Notes under the pieces: generated by a model
What the model was told of the DNA's origin: nothing
Databases searched by the model: none
What the model saw: the letters and a program-made list of their open reading frames with translations, nothing else
Made by a program: the position numbers and the translations under genes
Assembly: GCA_016209705.1 (NCBI GenBank)
Contig: JACQVR010000118.1
Span: 1 to 64,000 of the forward strand
DNA length: 64,000 nucleotides
From: Planctomycetota bacterium
GTDB taxonomy: Bacteria > Planctomycetota > MHYJ01 > JACPRB01
Reading direction: 5' to 3'
Part shown: piece by piece, positions 46,473-54,977 of the stretch
Position numbering within the stretch: position 1 is the stretch's first letter
Layout of the letters: each line of letters opens with the position of its first letter

Positions 46473-46509
46473 CAAAAAACCCCCGCATCTCGTTTCGAGG
46501 TGCGGGGGT
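46473..46509 (-). terminator. ilv-leu attenuator terminator
   Basis: Minus-strand RNA folds as CCCCCGCACCTCG, loop AAA, CGAGATGCGGGGG, followed directly by a T6 run (46479-46474): a textbook intrinsic terminator 29 bp before ilvD. Its 5' strand (CCCGCACCTC, 46506-46497) is also perfectly complementary to GAGGTGCGGG at 46552-46543 in the leader peptide coding region, giving a competing antiterminator. Confidence 0.9.
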
Positions 46510-46533
46510 CGTGGATTCGACCTGGGTGACGCG

Positions 46534-46623
46534 CTAGGGCGGCCCGCACCTCCCGGTAATAATGACCAGGAGGGACAGAGTAAGACCCAGGACCAGCGCC
46601 AGCGACGTCAGGTTCGGGGACAT
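46534..46623 (-). CDS. BCAA leader peptide (29 residues)
   Basis: Reads [20 protein letters not shown], then IITGRCGPP and TAG. It contains 8 Leu, 3 Val (counting LVLG and LLV) and 2 Ile codons, with a Leu-Leu-Val-Ile-Ile cluster just before the antiterminator strand. A ribosome stalled there for lack of charged Leu/Val/Ile tRNA would leave GAGGTGCGGG free to pair with the terminator 5' strand and allow readthrough. A ribosome reaching the stop would cover it. No strong Shine-Dalgarno is visible. Confidence 0.85.
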   Translation of the reverse strand: MSPNLTSLALVLGLTLSLLVIITGRCGPP

Positions 46624-46660
46624 GTCTTTGTTCTTATATCTTCTCTCAGCGAAGGCGAGG

Positions 46661-46690
46661 CTTATAGCACTTCGCCGCGCGACGCGTCAA
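46661..46690 (-). promoter_or_regulatory. promoter of the ilv-leu operon
   Basis: Minus strand TTGACG (46690-46685), 18-bp spacer and TATAAG (46666-46661). Transcription would begin near 46654, about 30 nt before the leader peptide ATG. It lies directly after the end of the EI24-like gene. Confidence 0.7.
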
Positions 46691-46697
46691 GAACCAT

Positions 46698-47414
46698 TTA
46701 ATTGATTTCATTCAGCTCCTGTTCCAGCAACACCGCACCGCAGACCCAGGCGGGAAGCAGTAGATAGCCGACGCACGGGACAAGATACGCCGCGAAGAGC
46801 ACGGCGCCGAATCCGAGCGCCGGCTCCGCCTTCGCGATCAACCACAGGAAGCGCCCCGGCACCGGGACGCGCCGGATCTCGAGCGGGTAGTCCAGATACT
46901 CCAGCGCGAGAAAGAGCACGTTCAAGGCGCCGGACAGGCCGGGATAGACAAGGGCGGCCGGCGTCACGAGGAGCGCGAGAAGCATGATCTGGAGGCCGCC
47001 GAACAAAACTAATTTCCACGCCTGATTGATGGCGCTGCGGCCTAAGGACCGCCAGAATCCTCTCGACGGGGGCACCGATCGACCCCGCATCCGGAACATG
47101 CGTTCCGTCATCGCCTCGAGAAACGGACCGGCGACCACGTGCCCGAGCGCGGTGTACACCACCATCGCCATGAGAAATAGGACGAGCGTCATCACGCAGC
47201 CGATGGCGGGCCGGAGCCACCCCGGAGCCCCATCGGGATTCAGCCTTTCCAACAGATCGGGAAGAAAGAGAGAATAGAAGGCGAAGAGCGCCGCGAAGAC
47301 GGCGAGATTCGCCAGGAACGCCCCGAGCGCATACGGCCACAGTTCGCGGTGCTGGACCAGATATCGCAGCCCGCGAAGCGGAAAGGAGGCGGCCTGGAGG
47401 AACGCGACGCGCAT
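46698..47414 (-). CDS. EI24/CysZ-like membrane protein
   Basis: 238 residues from ATG 47414. Five to six hydrophobic segments. It has the EI24 domain style: FPLRGLRYLVQHRELWPYALGAFLANLAVF at the start, GHVVAGPFLEAMTERMFRMRG near 98 and a late ALEYLDYPLE. CysZ members transport sulfate; other EI24 proteins are of unknown function. No sulfur-assimilation gene is adjacent. It is divergent from the pyruvate kinase gene, with word repeat 47423-47459 between them. Confidence 0.75.
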   Translation of the reverse strand: MRVAFLQAASFPLRGLRYLVQHRELWPYALGAFLANLAVFAALFAFYSLFLPDLLERLNPDGAPGWLRPAIGCVMTLVLFLMAMVVYTALGHVVAGPFLEAMTERMFRMRGRSVPPSRGFWRSLGRSAINQAWKLVLFGGLQIMLLALLVTPAALVYPGLSGALNVLFLALEYLDYPLEIRRVPVPGRFLWLIAKAEPALGFGAVLFAAYLVPCVGYLLLPAWVCGAVLLEQELNEIN

Positions 47415-47422
47415 GGCATCCT

Positions 47423-47459
47423 CGCGACTCAGGACTTGGGACTCGGGACCCGCGACTCG
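47423..47459. repeat. word repeat, GGGACT family
   Basis: GCGACTC, AGGACTT, GGGACTC, GGGACCC, GCGACTC in series, one orientation, between divergent genes. Confidence 0.6.
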
Positions 47460-47480
47460 CCAAAGGATACACTGACTCCG

Positions 47481-48779
<1,299 letters not shown>

Positions 48780-48822
48780 CCGTCCTATGGAGAGACGGTC
48801 CGCCGCCATGAAAAATCACTTC

Positions 48823-49848
48823 TTACGGCGGGCTCAGGTACCGCTCCGCGTGGGCGCGCAACGCGGGGCAAAGGTCGCCGGCGTTCCCTTCTTCCGACGC
48901 GGCCGATTCGATCAGCGCCGCGAATCGCGCGTCGGGCTCGGGGGCTGCCGCCAGGAATTTCCCCGCTTCCCGCGCCGCGGCGCGGGCGCCTTCGACCCTC
49001 TTGGGATCCTGATCGGCCCGCGCGAACAGATCCTCCAGGAGCACCGCCACCGAAAGCCTCATCTCCAGGGAAAGGACCGTTTTCGCCGACGCGATCTTCT
49101 TTCTCAACATGTCCAGTGTGAGCCGATCATCCAAGAAATATCCCTTCCGGTCGGCGGGATCGTTGTCCGCTTCCGCCGCGGACGGACGGTCGGCCCGATC
49201 CCAAACCTGCGCGTTGCGGATCTGGTAATAAATGTCCCGCCATACGAAATGGATGGTCCCGGTCAGATCGCACGCGTCGTAGGCCCTCTCCAGGGCGCGC
49301 TCCTCGGACGTGACCCGGCGAAGAAAATCGTCGCGCCGCGTCCCCTCCGGAGCTTCCGGCCGCCGCGCCGTCTCCTCAATCTCCTCCAGGAATTCCGCCG
49401 CTTTGTCGATCGACGCGACGAGCTTCCGCGCCGCGGCGCATGAATCCCCGAAGAGTCGCCCGATCGGTCCCAGCGCGGCTTGGACCGTGCGAAGTCGCGT
49501 CTCTTCCTGACTGAGCGCCAGGACGTACCGCCCCGGACATCCCGGCCGAAGGAAGAGCTGGAAGGTCTTGGCGTTCACGGCGGCGGCCGATCTGGCCGTT
49601 TTCTCCGAAGGATATTCCGCGAACCGGCCCGCCGCGGCCTGCCACCGACGCTCCATCCGCCGCGCCACGAGCCGCACTTCCGCCTGGTCCGGCAGGTCGG
49701 CGCTTCCGTAGATGGGCCATGTCTTTTCCCCCGGCTCGCCGGGGAAAACGCGTATCTCCCCCGCGTCCTGGGCCGCGAGCAACAGCAACCCGAGACAAGC
49801 CAAACAACCCCGCGATGACCCTGAGAGATATCTCCCTATCTCCGCCAT
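48823..49848 (-). CDS. hypothetical exported protein
   Basis: 341 residues from ATG 49848. The N-terminus has a hydrophobic stretch (GCLACLGLLLLAAQDAGEI) that could be a signal peptide. The mature part starts with a beta-rich segment (VFPGEPGEKTWPIYGS) and continues mainly helical, with several charged heptads (KAAEFLEEIEETARRPEAPEG; RALERAYDACDLTG). I do not recognise a family. The first codons (AEIGRYLS) are coded by ATCTCC word repeats. It lies upstream of the pilus-like genes on the same strand order. Confidence 0.6.
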   Translation of the reverse strand: MAEIGRYLSGSSRGCLACLGLLLLAAQDAGEIRVFPGEPGEKTWPIYGSADLPDQAEVRLVARRMERRWQAAAGRFAEYPSEKTARSAAAVNAKTFQLFLRPGCPGRYVLALSQEETRLRTVQAALGPIGRLFGDSCAAARKLVASIDKAAEFLEEIEETARRPEAPEGTRRDDFLRRVTSEERALERAYDACDLTGTIHFVWRDIYYQIRNAQVWDRADRPSAAEADNDPADRKGYFLDDRLTLDMLRKKIASAKTVLSLEMRLSVAVLLEDLFARADQDPKRVEGARAAAREAGKFLAAAPEPDARFAALIESAASEEGNAGDLCPALRAHAERYLSPP

Positions 49849-49979
49849 CCGGACATCTCCTTGGGGATGCGGCGATGCGAGGGGATAGGCAGATGCGGTT
49901 TTGGATCCTATCTCCACATCTCCCTGCATCTCCACATCTCCCTGCATCTCCACATCTCCTTACATCTCCTCATCTCCCC
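49826..49979. repeat. word hairpin, GGGGATGCG / ATCTCCACATCTCC
   Basis: Left arm GGGGATGCGGCGATGCGAGG (from 49863); right arm built from an 18-bp tandem unit (TGCATCTCCACATCTCCC) repeated about three times, ending at 49979. A further ATCTCC stretch at 49826-49860 runs into the start of the gene on the left. Confidence 0.8.
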
Positions 49980-51165
49980 CGGAACTCCTCGAATTGATAC
50001 GCCAGAAATTCCACGCCGCGCGTGAAGTAGAGGCTTACGTCGTCGATGATCGGCGTCCCGTGCAGGATGCAGTCCGGCGTGACGCTCCCGATCGTGATCT
50101 GGATCCGGTAGTTCAGTCTGTCGAAGCCCCGCGCCACGAAACCGGAGATCAGGGATCCGCCGTCATCGGTCAGAGGTCGGGTCGCTTCCACACCGTTGGC
50201 GAGTAACGTGAGGCTGACCTGGACCGGAAGTTCTCGCTGCAATCCGCGGTCGCGCGCCTGAGGGAAGCCATGCTCTTCCATCCGCTCCGGATACCATGTC
50301 CATGCGGCGGCGATGAGGTGCGTTTCGACGCCGCCGGCCGCGATCTCGCTCGGCAGGGAAGCGTCGGCGGTCTGTGTCTCGCCGTTCCTTCCAGGAGCTT
50401 GGACTTTGGACGGCGGAGCGGGAACCCGGTCGGCACGCGTCAGCGGAAGGTCCTTGGACGTGAAGATGCCCTCATGCCCGATCCGCGGGCAATGGTAGCG
50501 ACTTTGGAAATACAGTTCCTGAGCGCTCTCGAGGAACCTCCCTTTCCAAAGGTAAAACTCGTCCACCGTGGCGTCGGCGGCCCAGTTGCGGGAGTACGAA
50601 CCGTATTCCATCGTCCGGGAGGGCTCCCCGATGCGGAAGAGGTTTCCCTCGGGAGGCGAGACCAGCCACTCCGCCGCCGGCGTGGGCTTCGGATGCACGT
50701 TGATGGGATCCGTTCGGGGGAGCGTCTGTCCGTTGATGATCAGGTTCGCCGCCAGCACCTGCGTGTTCCAGGCGTAGATGACGTGCGTCCATTCGTGATG
50801 CCGAAAATGATCCGTCTCCTCCCTATCGAGATGCGTCCGGTGATGGAGCGACGGAGAGAGTAATCCCACTCCGCCGCCGGGCGACGGACTGGTGGCGAAT
50901 CCGGCGGCAAAGCTGATGGGTCGCCACGGACCCGCCGAATAGGTCGGAGACTTGTGTTCGTTCAGCGACGCCCTGTAAGCCAGGGCGTCGTGGCTGGGGA
51001 AGAACCATTGGCCCATGATCATCTGAGTCTTCCCCCCGGGCCTCCCAGAGTATCCGCGGAGAAGTGCGTGCGCGGCTTGCCGGTCATTTCGGGATGATAC
51101 GACGGCTTGAGCCAGAGACAGGCGGTGCCGACTTCGCCGAAGACCTCGGAGGTCAAGGGATACAT
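49970..51165 (-). pseudogene. LamG-like surface protein, frame broken at a G6 run
   Basis: Starts with ATG 51165, which overlaps the stop of the GspK-like gene (TGATG). MYPLTSEVFGEVGTACLWLK begins a concanavalin/LamG-like domain that runs to HFSADTLGGPGG. At the homopolymer 51032-51037 the frame changes; adding one G would continue as KTQMIMGQWFFPSHDALAY. The rest includes HEWTHVIYAWNTQVLAANLIINGQ, NWAADATVDEFYLWKGRF (typical LamG) and a beta-rich C-terminus to 49970. About 398 residues if the frame is repaired. Sequencing error, pseudogene or programmed shift. Confidence 0.65.
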
Positions 51166-52112
51166 CAGCGCGGAATCTCGCTCCACGTATGCGCCGTCGC
51201 GTAGAGGAACCCGATCTCGTCGCCCTTCTTGCCGCCCGGCGTATTGTCGTATTTCTGGTGATTCAGGAACGCGTACATGCCGCTCGACGGATTGTGCTGG
51301 CGGCGCCCGACGAGGAACCACCCGCGAAGTCCCGCGATCAACGCCGTGAGCACCTCGCGCGACGCCAGATTGACGTTGACGGGAGCGCGCCGGCAGCGCT
51401 CGATCCACGGAGCGTGCAGCTCGTCCAGGGCCATGACGGCATTCAGGCCGCTCAGCGGATCGGCGAAATCCGGCGCGAACACGAGCGGCGTGACGATCGG
51501 CAGCGCGTCCGAACTCACCGAGCGCCCATATCGGTACGCGTTGATCCGCGCGTTGTACTTCAGGACATTCAGGATGCGGCGCAGGTTGCGGGATACGTTG
51601 CCATCCTTGCCGTGCTCGATGCCGTCGTTGACATGGATGCGGCTGTTGGCGTCCGCGACGAGCAGCCGATAGACATCTCCATGGGGAGCGTACGTGCCGA
51701 GCATCAGCGTTCCCGAGATGCCGACTTCTTGCCCGTCGATCTCGAATCGCATGGGCCGCATGTGGGGATCGTCGGGATGCTGCCGCTTCTCGTCTTCATA
51801 GGCGTAGGAGGGATTGGTCGCGAATTTGAGCGGCGTTTCCCAGTCCGGCGATCCCGCCTCGTCGTCGTTGCCTCCCCAGTACTGCATGGCCGTGAGGTCC
51901 GCTCCCGGGTCCCGGCGCACGGCGGATTGAACCTCGGCGACGGCCCGTTCGACGCCGGAGCGGGCGACGAGGCGGGCGCGGACTTCGTCGAGGTAGCCCG
52001 CGGAGACGCGCCGGTCGAGCGCGGAGAGTTCGGAAAAGGATACGCCCAGGAGGGCGAGGAGGGCCAGAGCCACCAGAACCACGATGAGGACGAGGCCGCG
52101 GCGATGCTGCAT
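51165..52112 (-). CDS. GspK/PilX-like minor pseudopilin
   Basis: 315 residues. A type IV prepilin leader: RRG followed by LVLIVVLVALALLALLGVSF. Position +5 after the Gly is Val, not Glu, as in GspK and PilX tip pseudopilins. VRARLVARSGVERAVAEVQ follows, then a helical-hairpin domain with the PVNVNLASREVLTALIAGL segment typical of GspK. It ends TWSEIPR-TGA, overlapping the next ATG. Alternatively it and the LamG gene were once one reading frame. Predicted part of a type II secretion or pilus tip complex. Confidence 0.8.
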   Translation of the reverse strand: MQHRRGLVLIVVLVALALLALLGVSFSELSALDRRVSAGYLDEVRARLVARSGVERAVAEVQSAVRRDPGADLTAMQYWGGNDDEAGSPDWETPLKFATNPSYAYEDEKRQHPDDPHMRPMRFEIDGQEVGISGTLMLGTYAPHGDVYRLLVADANSRIHVNDGIEHGKDGNVSRNLRRILNVLKYNARINAYRYGRSVSSDALPIVTPLVFAPDFADPLSGLNAVMALDELHAPWIERCRRAPVNVNLASREVLTALIAGLRGWFLVGRRQHNPSSGMYAFLNHQKYDNTPGGKKGDEIGFLYATAHTWSEIPR

Positions 52113-52318
52113 ATCGACCCCTTCGCCGTGGATTTGAGAGGGACAGGCTCCCGTCCGGGAGTCGCTCCGAGCCTGCCACCGACAGCGCCCCCTCTTCCCT
52201 CGCCGCGGGCTTCATGGTTAAGGATATCCCCAACCGGCGGGAAAGCAAGAGCGGGGCTTCAAAAAAACGGGCGCGAATCAGGTAAAGGAAAACAGCACTT
52301 CTTACGACGAGCTCAGAA

Positions 52319-52347
52319 TTGACCATGGTCTTGGACCATGGTATAAT
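52319..52347 (+). promoter_or_regulatory. vapBC promoter with twin palindromic operators
   Basis: TTGACC (52319-52324), 17-bp spacer, TATAAT (52342-52347). Palindrome GACCATGGTC at 52321-52330 and a second GACCATGGTA at 52334-52343 lie between and over the -35 and -10 boxes, ideal for repression by a VapBC complex. The start codon 7 bases downstream implies a leaderless mRNA. Confidence 0.75.
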
Positions 52348-52353
52348 CCCTCC

Positions 52354-52596
52354 ATGGAGAAGATGGCCATCTCCAAATTCAAGGCCCGGTGTCTCGCGGT
52401 TCTGGAGCGCGTCCGCCGCAGCCGCAAGCCCATTTTGATCACGCGGTTCGGAGAACCGGTCGCCGAGGTGACGCCTCCGCCCGCACCGCCTCGACCGAGA
52501 GGATGGCTGGGCTCGCTCCGGGGAAGTGCCGTGATCGAAGGCGACATCGTCGGTCCCGCCGTTCCGGAGGAGGACTGGGAGGCGCTCCGTCCGTGA
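52354..52596 (+). CDS. vapB: Phd/YefM-type antitoxin
   Basis: 80 residues. KMAISKFKARCLAVLERVRRSRKPILITRFGEPVAEV is the DNA-binding Phd-like N-terminus in pieces; the C-terminal SLRGSAVIEGDIVGPAVPEE would wrap the toxin. A second ATG three codons on (52363) is an alternative start. The stop overlaps the toxin GTG (GTGA). A decayed paralog lies at 26744-26999. Confidence 0.88.
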   Translation: MEKMAISKFKARCLAVLERVRRSRKPILITRFGEPVAEVTPPPAPPRPRGWLGSLRGSAVIEGDIVGPAVPEEDWEALRP

Positions 52597-52988
52597 GGCT
52601 CCTGCTGGACACCCACGTCTGGATCTGGAGCCTGCTGGACCCCGCGCGCCTCGGGCGGAAGGCTTTGCGGATTCTTTCGGATCCAGCCAGCGAGCTGTGG
52701 CTGTCGCCGATCAGCCTCTGGGAATTCCTGGTCTTGGCCGACAAGGGACGGATCCTCGTGCACGGTCCCGTCGAGACATGGGTCGATCGGGCCTTCGAGA
52801 AGGCCCCGATCAACGAGGCGGCCATGACCCACGAGATTGTCCGGGCGAGCCGGCGGATCGTCCTTCCGCACCGGGATCCGGCGGACAGGTTCATCGCGGC
52901 CACGGCCCACGTGCTGGATCTCGTCCTGGTCACTGCGGACGAGCGACTCCGACAGGTGAAGGACATCAAGGTCCTTCCCGCCCGATGA
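52593..52988 (+). CDS. vapC: VapC-type PIN-domain toxin ribonuclease
   Basis: 131 residues from the coupled GTG. PIN nuclease acidic residues are visible in LLLDTHVWIW (Asp6), SLWEFLVLADKGRI (Glu near 44), HRDPADRFIAATA (Asp near 97 and following) and LVTADERLRQ. It cleaves RNA, probably tRNA or rRNA, when released from VapB. This is the only intact toxin-antitoxin pair in the window, against four broken or orphan remnants. Confidence 0.92.
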   Translation: MRLLLDTHVWIWSLLDPARLGRKALRILSDPASELWLSPISLWEFLVLADKGRILVHGPVETWVDRAFEKAPINEAAMTHEIVRASRRIVLPHRDPADRFIAATAHVLDLVLVTADERLRQVKDIKVLPAR

Positions 52989-53141
52989 CACGGCGCCTTC
53001 TCGGAGATTTATGTCTCATATTTTGATTCGCCCGTAAAAAATCGTCTTCCTTGCGGGCGACTCAACCACGTTCACGGCGGGCTCATATTTTCTCACCGCG
53101 ATTTCGGCGATGAAGGATGTTCCTCTTTTCTTTTCTCGGAT

Positions 53142-53216
53142 GAACCGCCAAAACACGGAATCGCCAATCATATTGTTCTTGGTGGCTTCTTTGGCGGCTT
53201 CGCGCTTTCGCGGCTC
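53142..53216. repeat. word hairpin, GCCAAA family, copy 3
   Basis: GAACCGCCAAAACACGGAAT (from 53142) and a long right arm with TTTGGCGGCTTCGCG and TTTCGCGGCTCC (ending 53216). The rest of the gap between 52989 and 53230 is A/T-richer and holds no gene that I can see. Confidence 0.7.
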
Positions 53217-53230
53217 CGCAGGTGGGCGCG

Positions 53231-53785
53231 TTATTCGCCCGCGACTTGCTTGAGGATGTTCTTCAGGATCTCGTAGTGCACGGGATCCGCCAGATCGTTG
53301 TCCGTCAAGTTATACGTCCGCGCAAGGCGGTTCTCCCGATCGAGCACGCGGACGTCTCGGAAAACAACGCCCCACGCGCCCCAGACATTCGCCCCGCCGG
53401 TATCTTGCAACCACGGTATCGTCCGGCCCTGGCAAATCGACGCGTTCCCGGATTCATATCCCGCGGCATTTACCCCAAGGATGCGGATCGCGGTGTCGGG
53501 GTTCTCGCTGAGAAGCTCGGCCTGCATCTGATCCAGGTAGCCAAACTGGCTCTGACAATACCCTCAGGTGGCGTGGCCGAAGTACCACGCCGGCACCAAG
53601 CCCATATAGTCCCGGGGAGATACCGCTTCGTCGAAACGAGCCGAGTTGGGATTGACGTCCAGAAGCGCGAAATCCGGAACGGGAGGAAGTGACGCGTCCT
53701 CGGAATCGCGGCCGCAACTGGGCAAAAGGATCGCTGCCGCCAGAAGCAAGACCACCCGCAGCCTACCGGGCGACGCCACGTTCAT
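53231..53785 (-). CDS. thioredoxin-like lipoprotein, probable selenoprotein (Sec74)
   Basis: 184 codons from ATG 53785 to TAA. Lipoprotein signal peptide VVLLLAAAILLPSC-G. A redoxin-type domain follows: PPVPDFALLDVNPNSARF, then AWYFGHAT, an in-frame TGA (53566-53564), GYCQSQFGYLDQMQ and a normal C-terminal half (ILGVNAAGYESGN, RTIPWLQDTGGANVWGAWGV, FRDVRVLDRENRLARTYNL). The TGA occupies the first position of a UGYC motif, exactly where thioredoxin folds carry CxxC. Both flanks are in one frame and equally conserved in style. A SECIS-like hairpin follows the UGA. Expected role: thiol/peroxide redox chemistry in the envelope. Confidence 0.75.
53534..53566 (-). promoter_or_regulatory. SECIS-like hairpin after the in-frame UGA
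   Basis: After UGA (53566-53564), 17 nt precede the apical loop: stem GCCA (53550-53547), loop GTT, stem TGGC (53543-53540), with an outer CAG/CTG pairing. The loop begins with G and the spacing lies in the 16-37 nt range described for bacterial SECIS elements. Confidence 0.6.
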
Positions 53786-53885
53786 GATCGAATCCTAACT
53801 GGTCCCGATGATGCTATCCATCCCGTGGAACACTCTCAAGCGGACTGGACAGAGCCGAAAATTCACGGGGAACGCAGGGCTTTCT

Positions 53886-54149
53886 CTACCGTTTCTTTGG
53901 CCGAGGAGGAAGTCCCAGGCGGCGGCGCATGTCGTCGTAAGAGATCGTCTACTGTTTCCGGCGGCGCTCGATCATACGCCAGAAGGAAGGACTGGTCATG
54001 TACAAGAGATCCTCCCAATCGTAGCCCTCGACGCCGGTAACGACGGCGACGGGATCTCCACGGCGCGTGATGACCACGCGATCCTTCTGGGCGGCCTCGA
54101 GGCAGGTGCGAATCTTCTTTTGCAGGTTCCGGACGTTGATCGTCTTCAT
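53886..54149 (-). pseudogene. Phd/YefM-type antitoxin with in-frame amber codon
   Basis: From ATG 54149: TINVRNLQKKIRTCLEAAQK, RVVITRRGDPVAVVTGVEGY and FWRMIERRRKQ, then TAG at 53951-53949. The same frame continues TISYDDMRRRLGLPPRPKKR to a second TAG at 53886, giving 87 codons, the usual length of this antitoxin type, and a plausible toxin-binding tail. No toxin gene is adjacent. Either a nonsense-mutated relic or an antitoxin truncated to 66 residues. Confidence 0.65.
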
Positions 54150-54212
54150 AGGATTTCCTCCGTCGTCTTGCCCGGCGGCTTCCTGCGTACGGCGCGGAAA
54201 AGGAACGTCGAT

Positions 54213-54977
54213 TCAGTAGGTGACCGCTTTCTCTTTCGGCACCCACCCGGTGAGCCCATTCGGAAGCCGCAGGTGGATCCATCCAGCCCGCTCCTCGAGC
54301 ACCGTGAATTCCGTCCCCTCGCCCAGCGGCTCCGTGAAGGCCGGATCGAAGCTCTCGGCGTTCCCTTTGCGGGCGATCACGTCCGGCGCGGCGACCACCC
54401 CGTGACGCGTCCTCTCGATCTCATGATAGTCGAGCGCCAGCGACACGCCCGCCAGCGCTGTCACCGCCACGCCGATCCACATTCCCGCGCGAACGAGCGT
54501 TCGCCGGCGGACGAAGATAAGCGCGGCGAGCGCGAGCAGGAACGTCACCGTCGCCGCCGCGGCGAACGCGCGCGCTTTCTCGGGATATGAAATCCATCGC
54601 TGCCAGAAGAAGACATGATCCAGAAGGGATCTCGATTCGCGAATCGGGAGATTGAGCGACGCGCGCACCGACTCCAGGTTAGCCTGGAGGTACGGATCCC
54701 GCGGCCGATATCGCAACGCGCGCCGATACGCCGCCATGGCGTGGCCGCGCTTGCCCGCGCGCACGTAGGCGTTGCCCAGGTTGTAGAGCACGGCGCCGTT
54801 GATGAAACCGTCCTCCAGCAGGGACTCATATTTCGCCGCCGCGCGCAAATAGCCGTCCGGCGTTTTCGCCTCCTGGAACGCCTGGTTCGCCTCTTCGAAG
54901 GCGCGCGAGGTCTCGATGCCGGCGCCCGCCTCACAACTCGCGAGGAAGAGAAGCGCCGCGGGCCGGAGTCGCCTCAT
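54213..54977 (-). CDS. batE: BatE-like TPR/SH3 lipoprotein
   Basis: 254 residues. Lipobox LLFLASC at the N-terminus. TPR-like helices at about 25-115 (YLRAAAKYESLLEDGFINGAVLYNLGNAYVRAGKRGHAMAAYRRAL in pieces), two membrane segments (about 140-190) and a bacterial SH3 domain at the C-terminus (EGTEFTVLEERAGWIHLRLPNGLTGWVP in pieces). Its ATG overlaps the batD stop. Last gene of the MoxR-Bat operon; Bat proteins are linked to envelope stress or aerotolerance. Confidence 0.85.
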   Translation of the reverse strand: MRRLRPAALLFLASCEAGAGIETSRAFEEANQAFQEAKTPDGYLRAAAKYESLLEDGFINGAVLYNLGNAYVRAGKRGHAMAAYRRALRYRPRDPYLQANLESVRASLNLPIRESRSLLDHVFFWQRWISYPEKARAFAAAATVTFLLALAALIFVRRRTLVRAGMWIGVAVTALAGVSLALDYHEIERTRHGVVAAPDVIARKGNAESFDPAFTEPLGEGTEFTVLEERAGWIHLRLPNGLTGWVPKEKAVTY

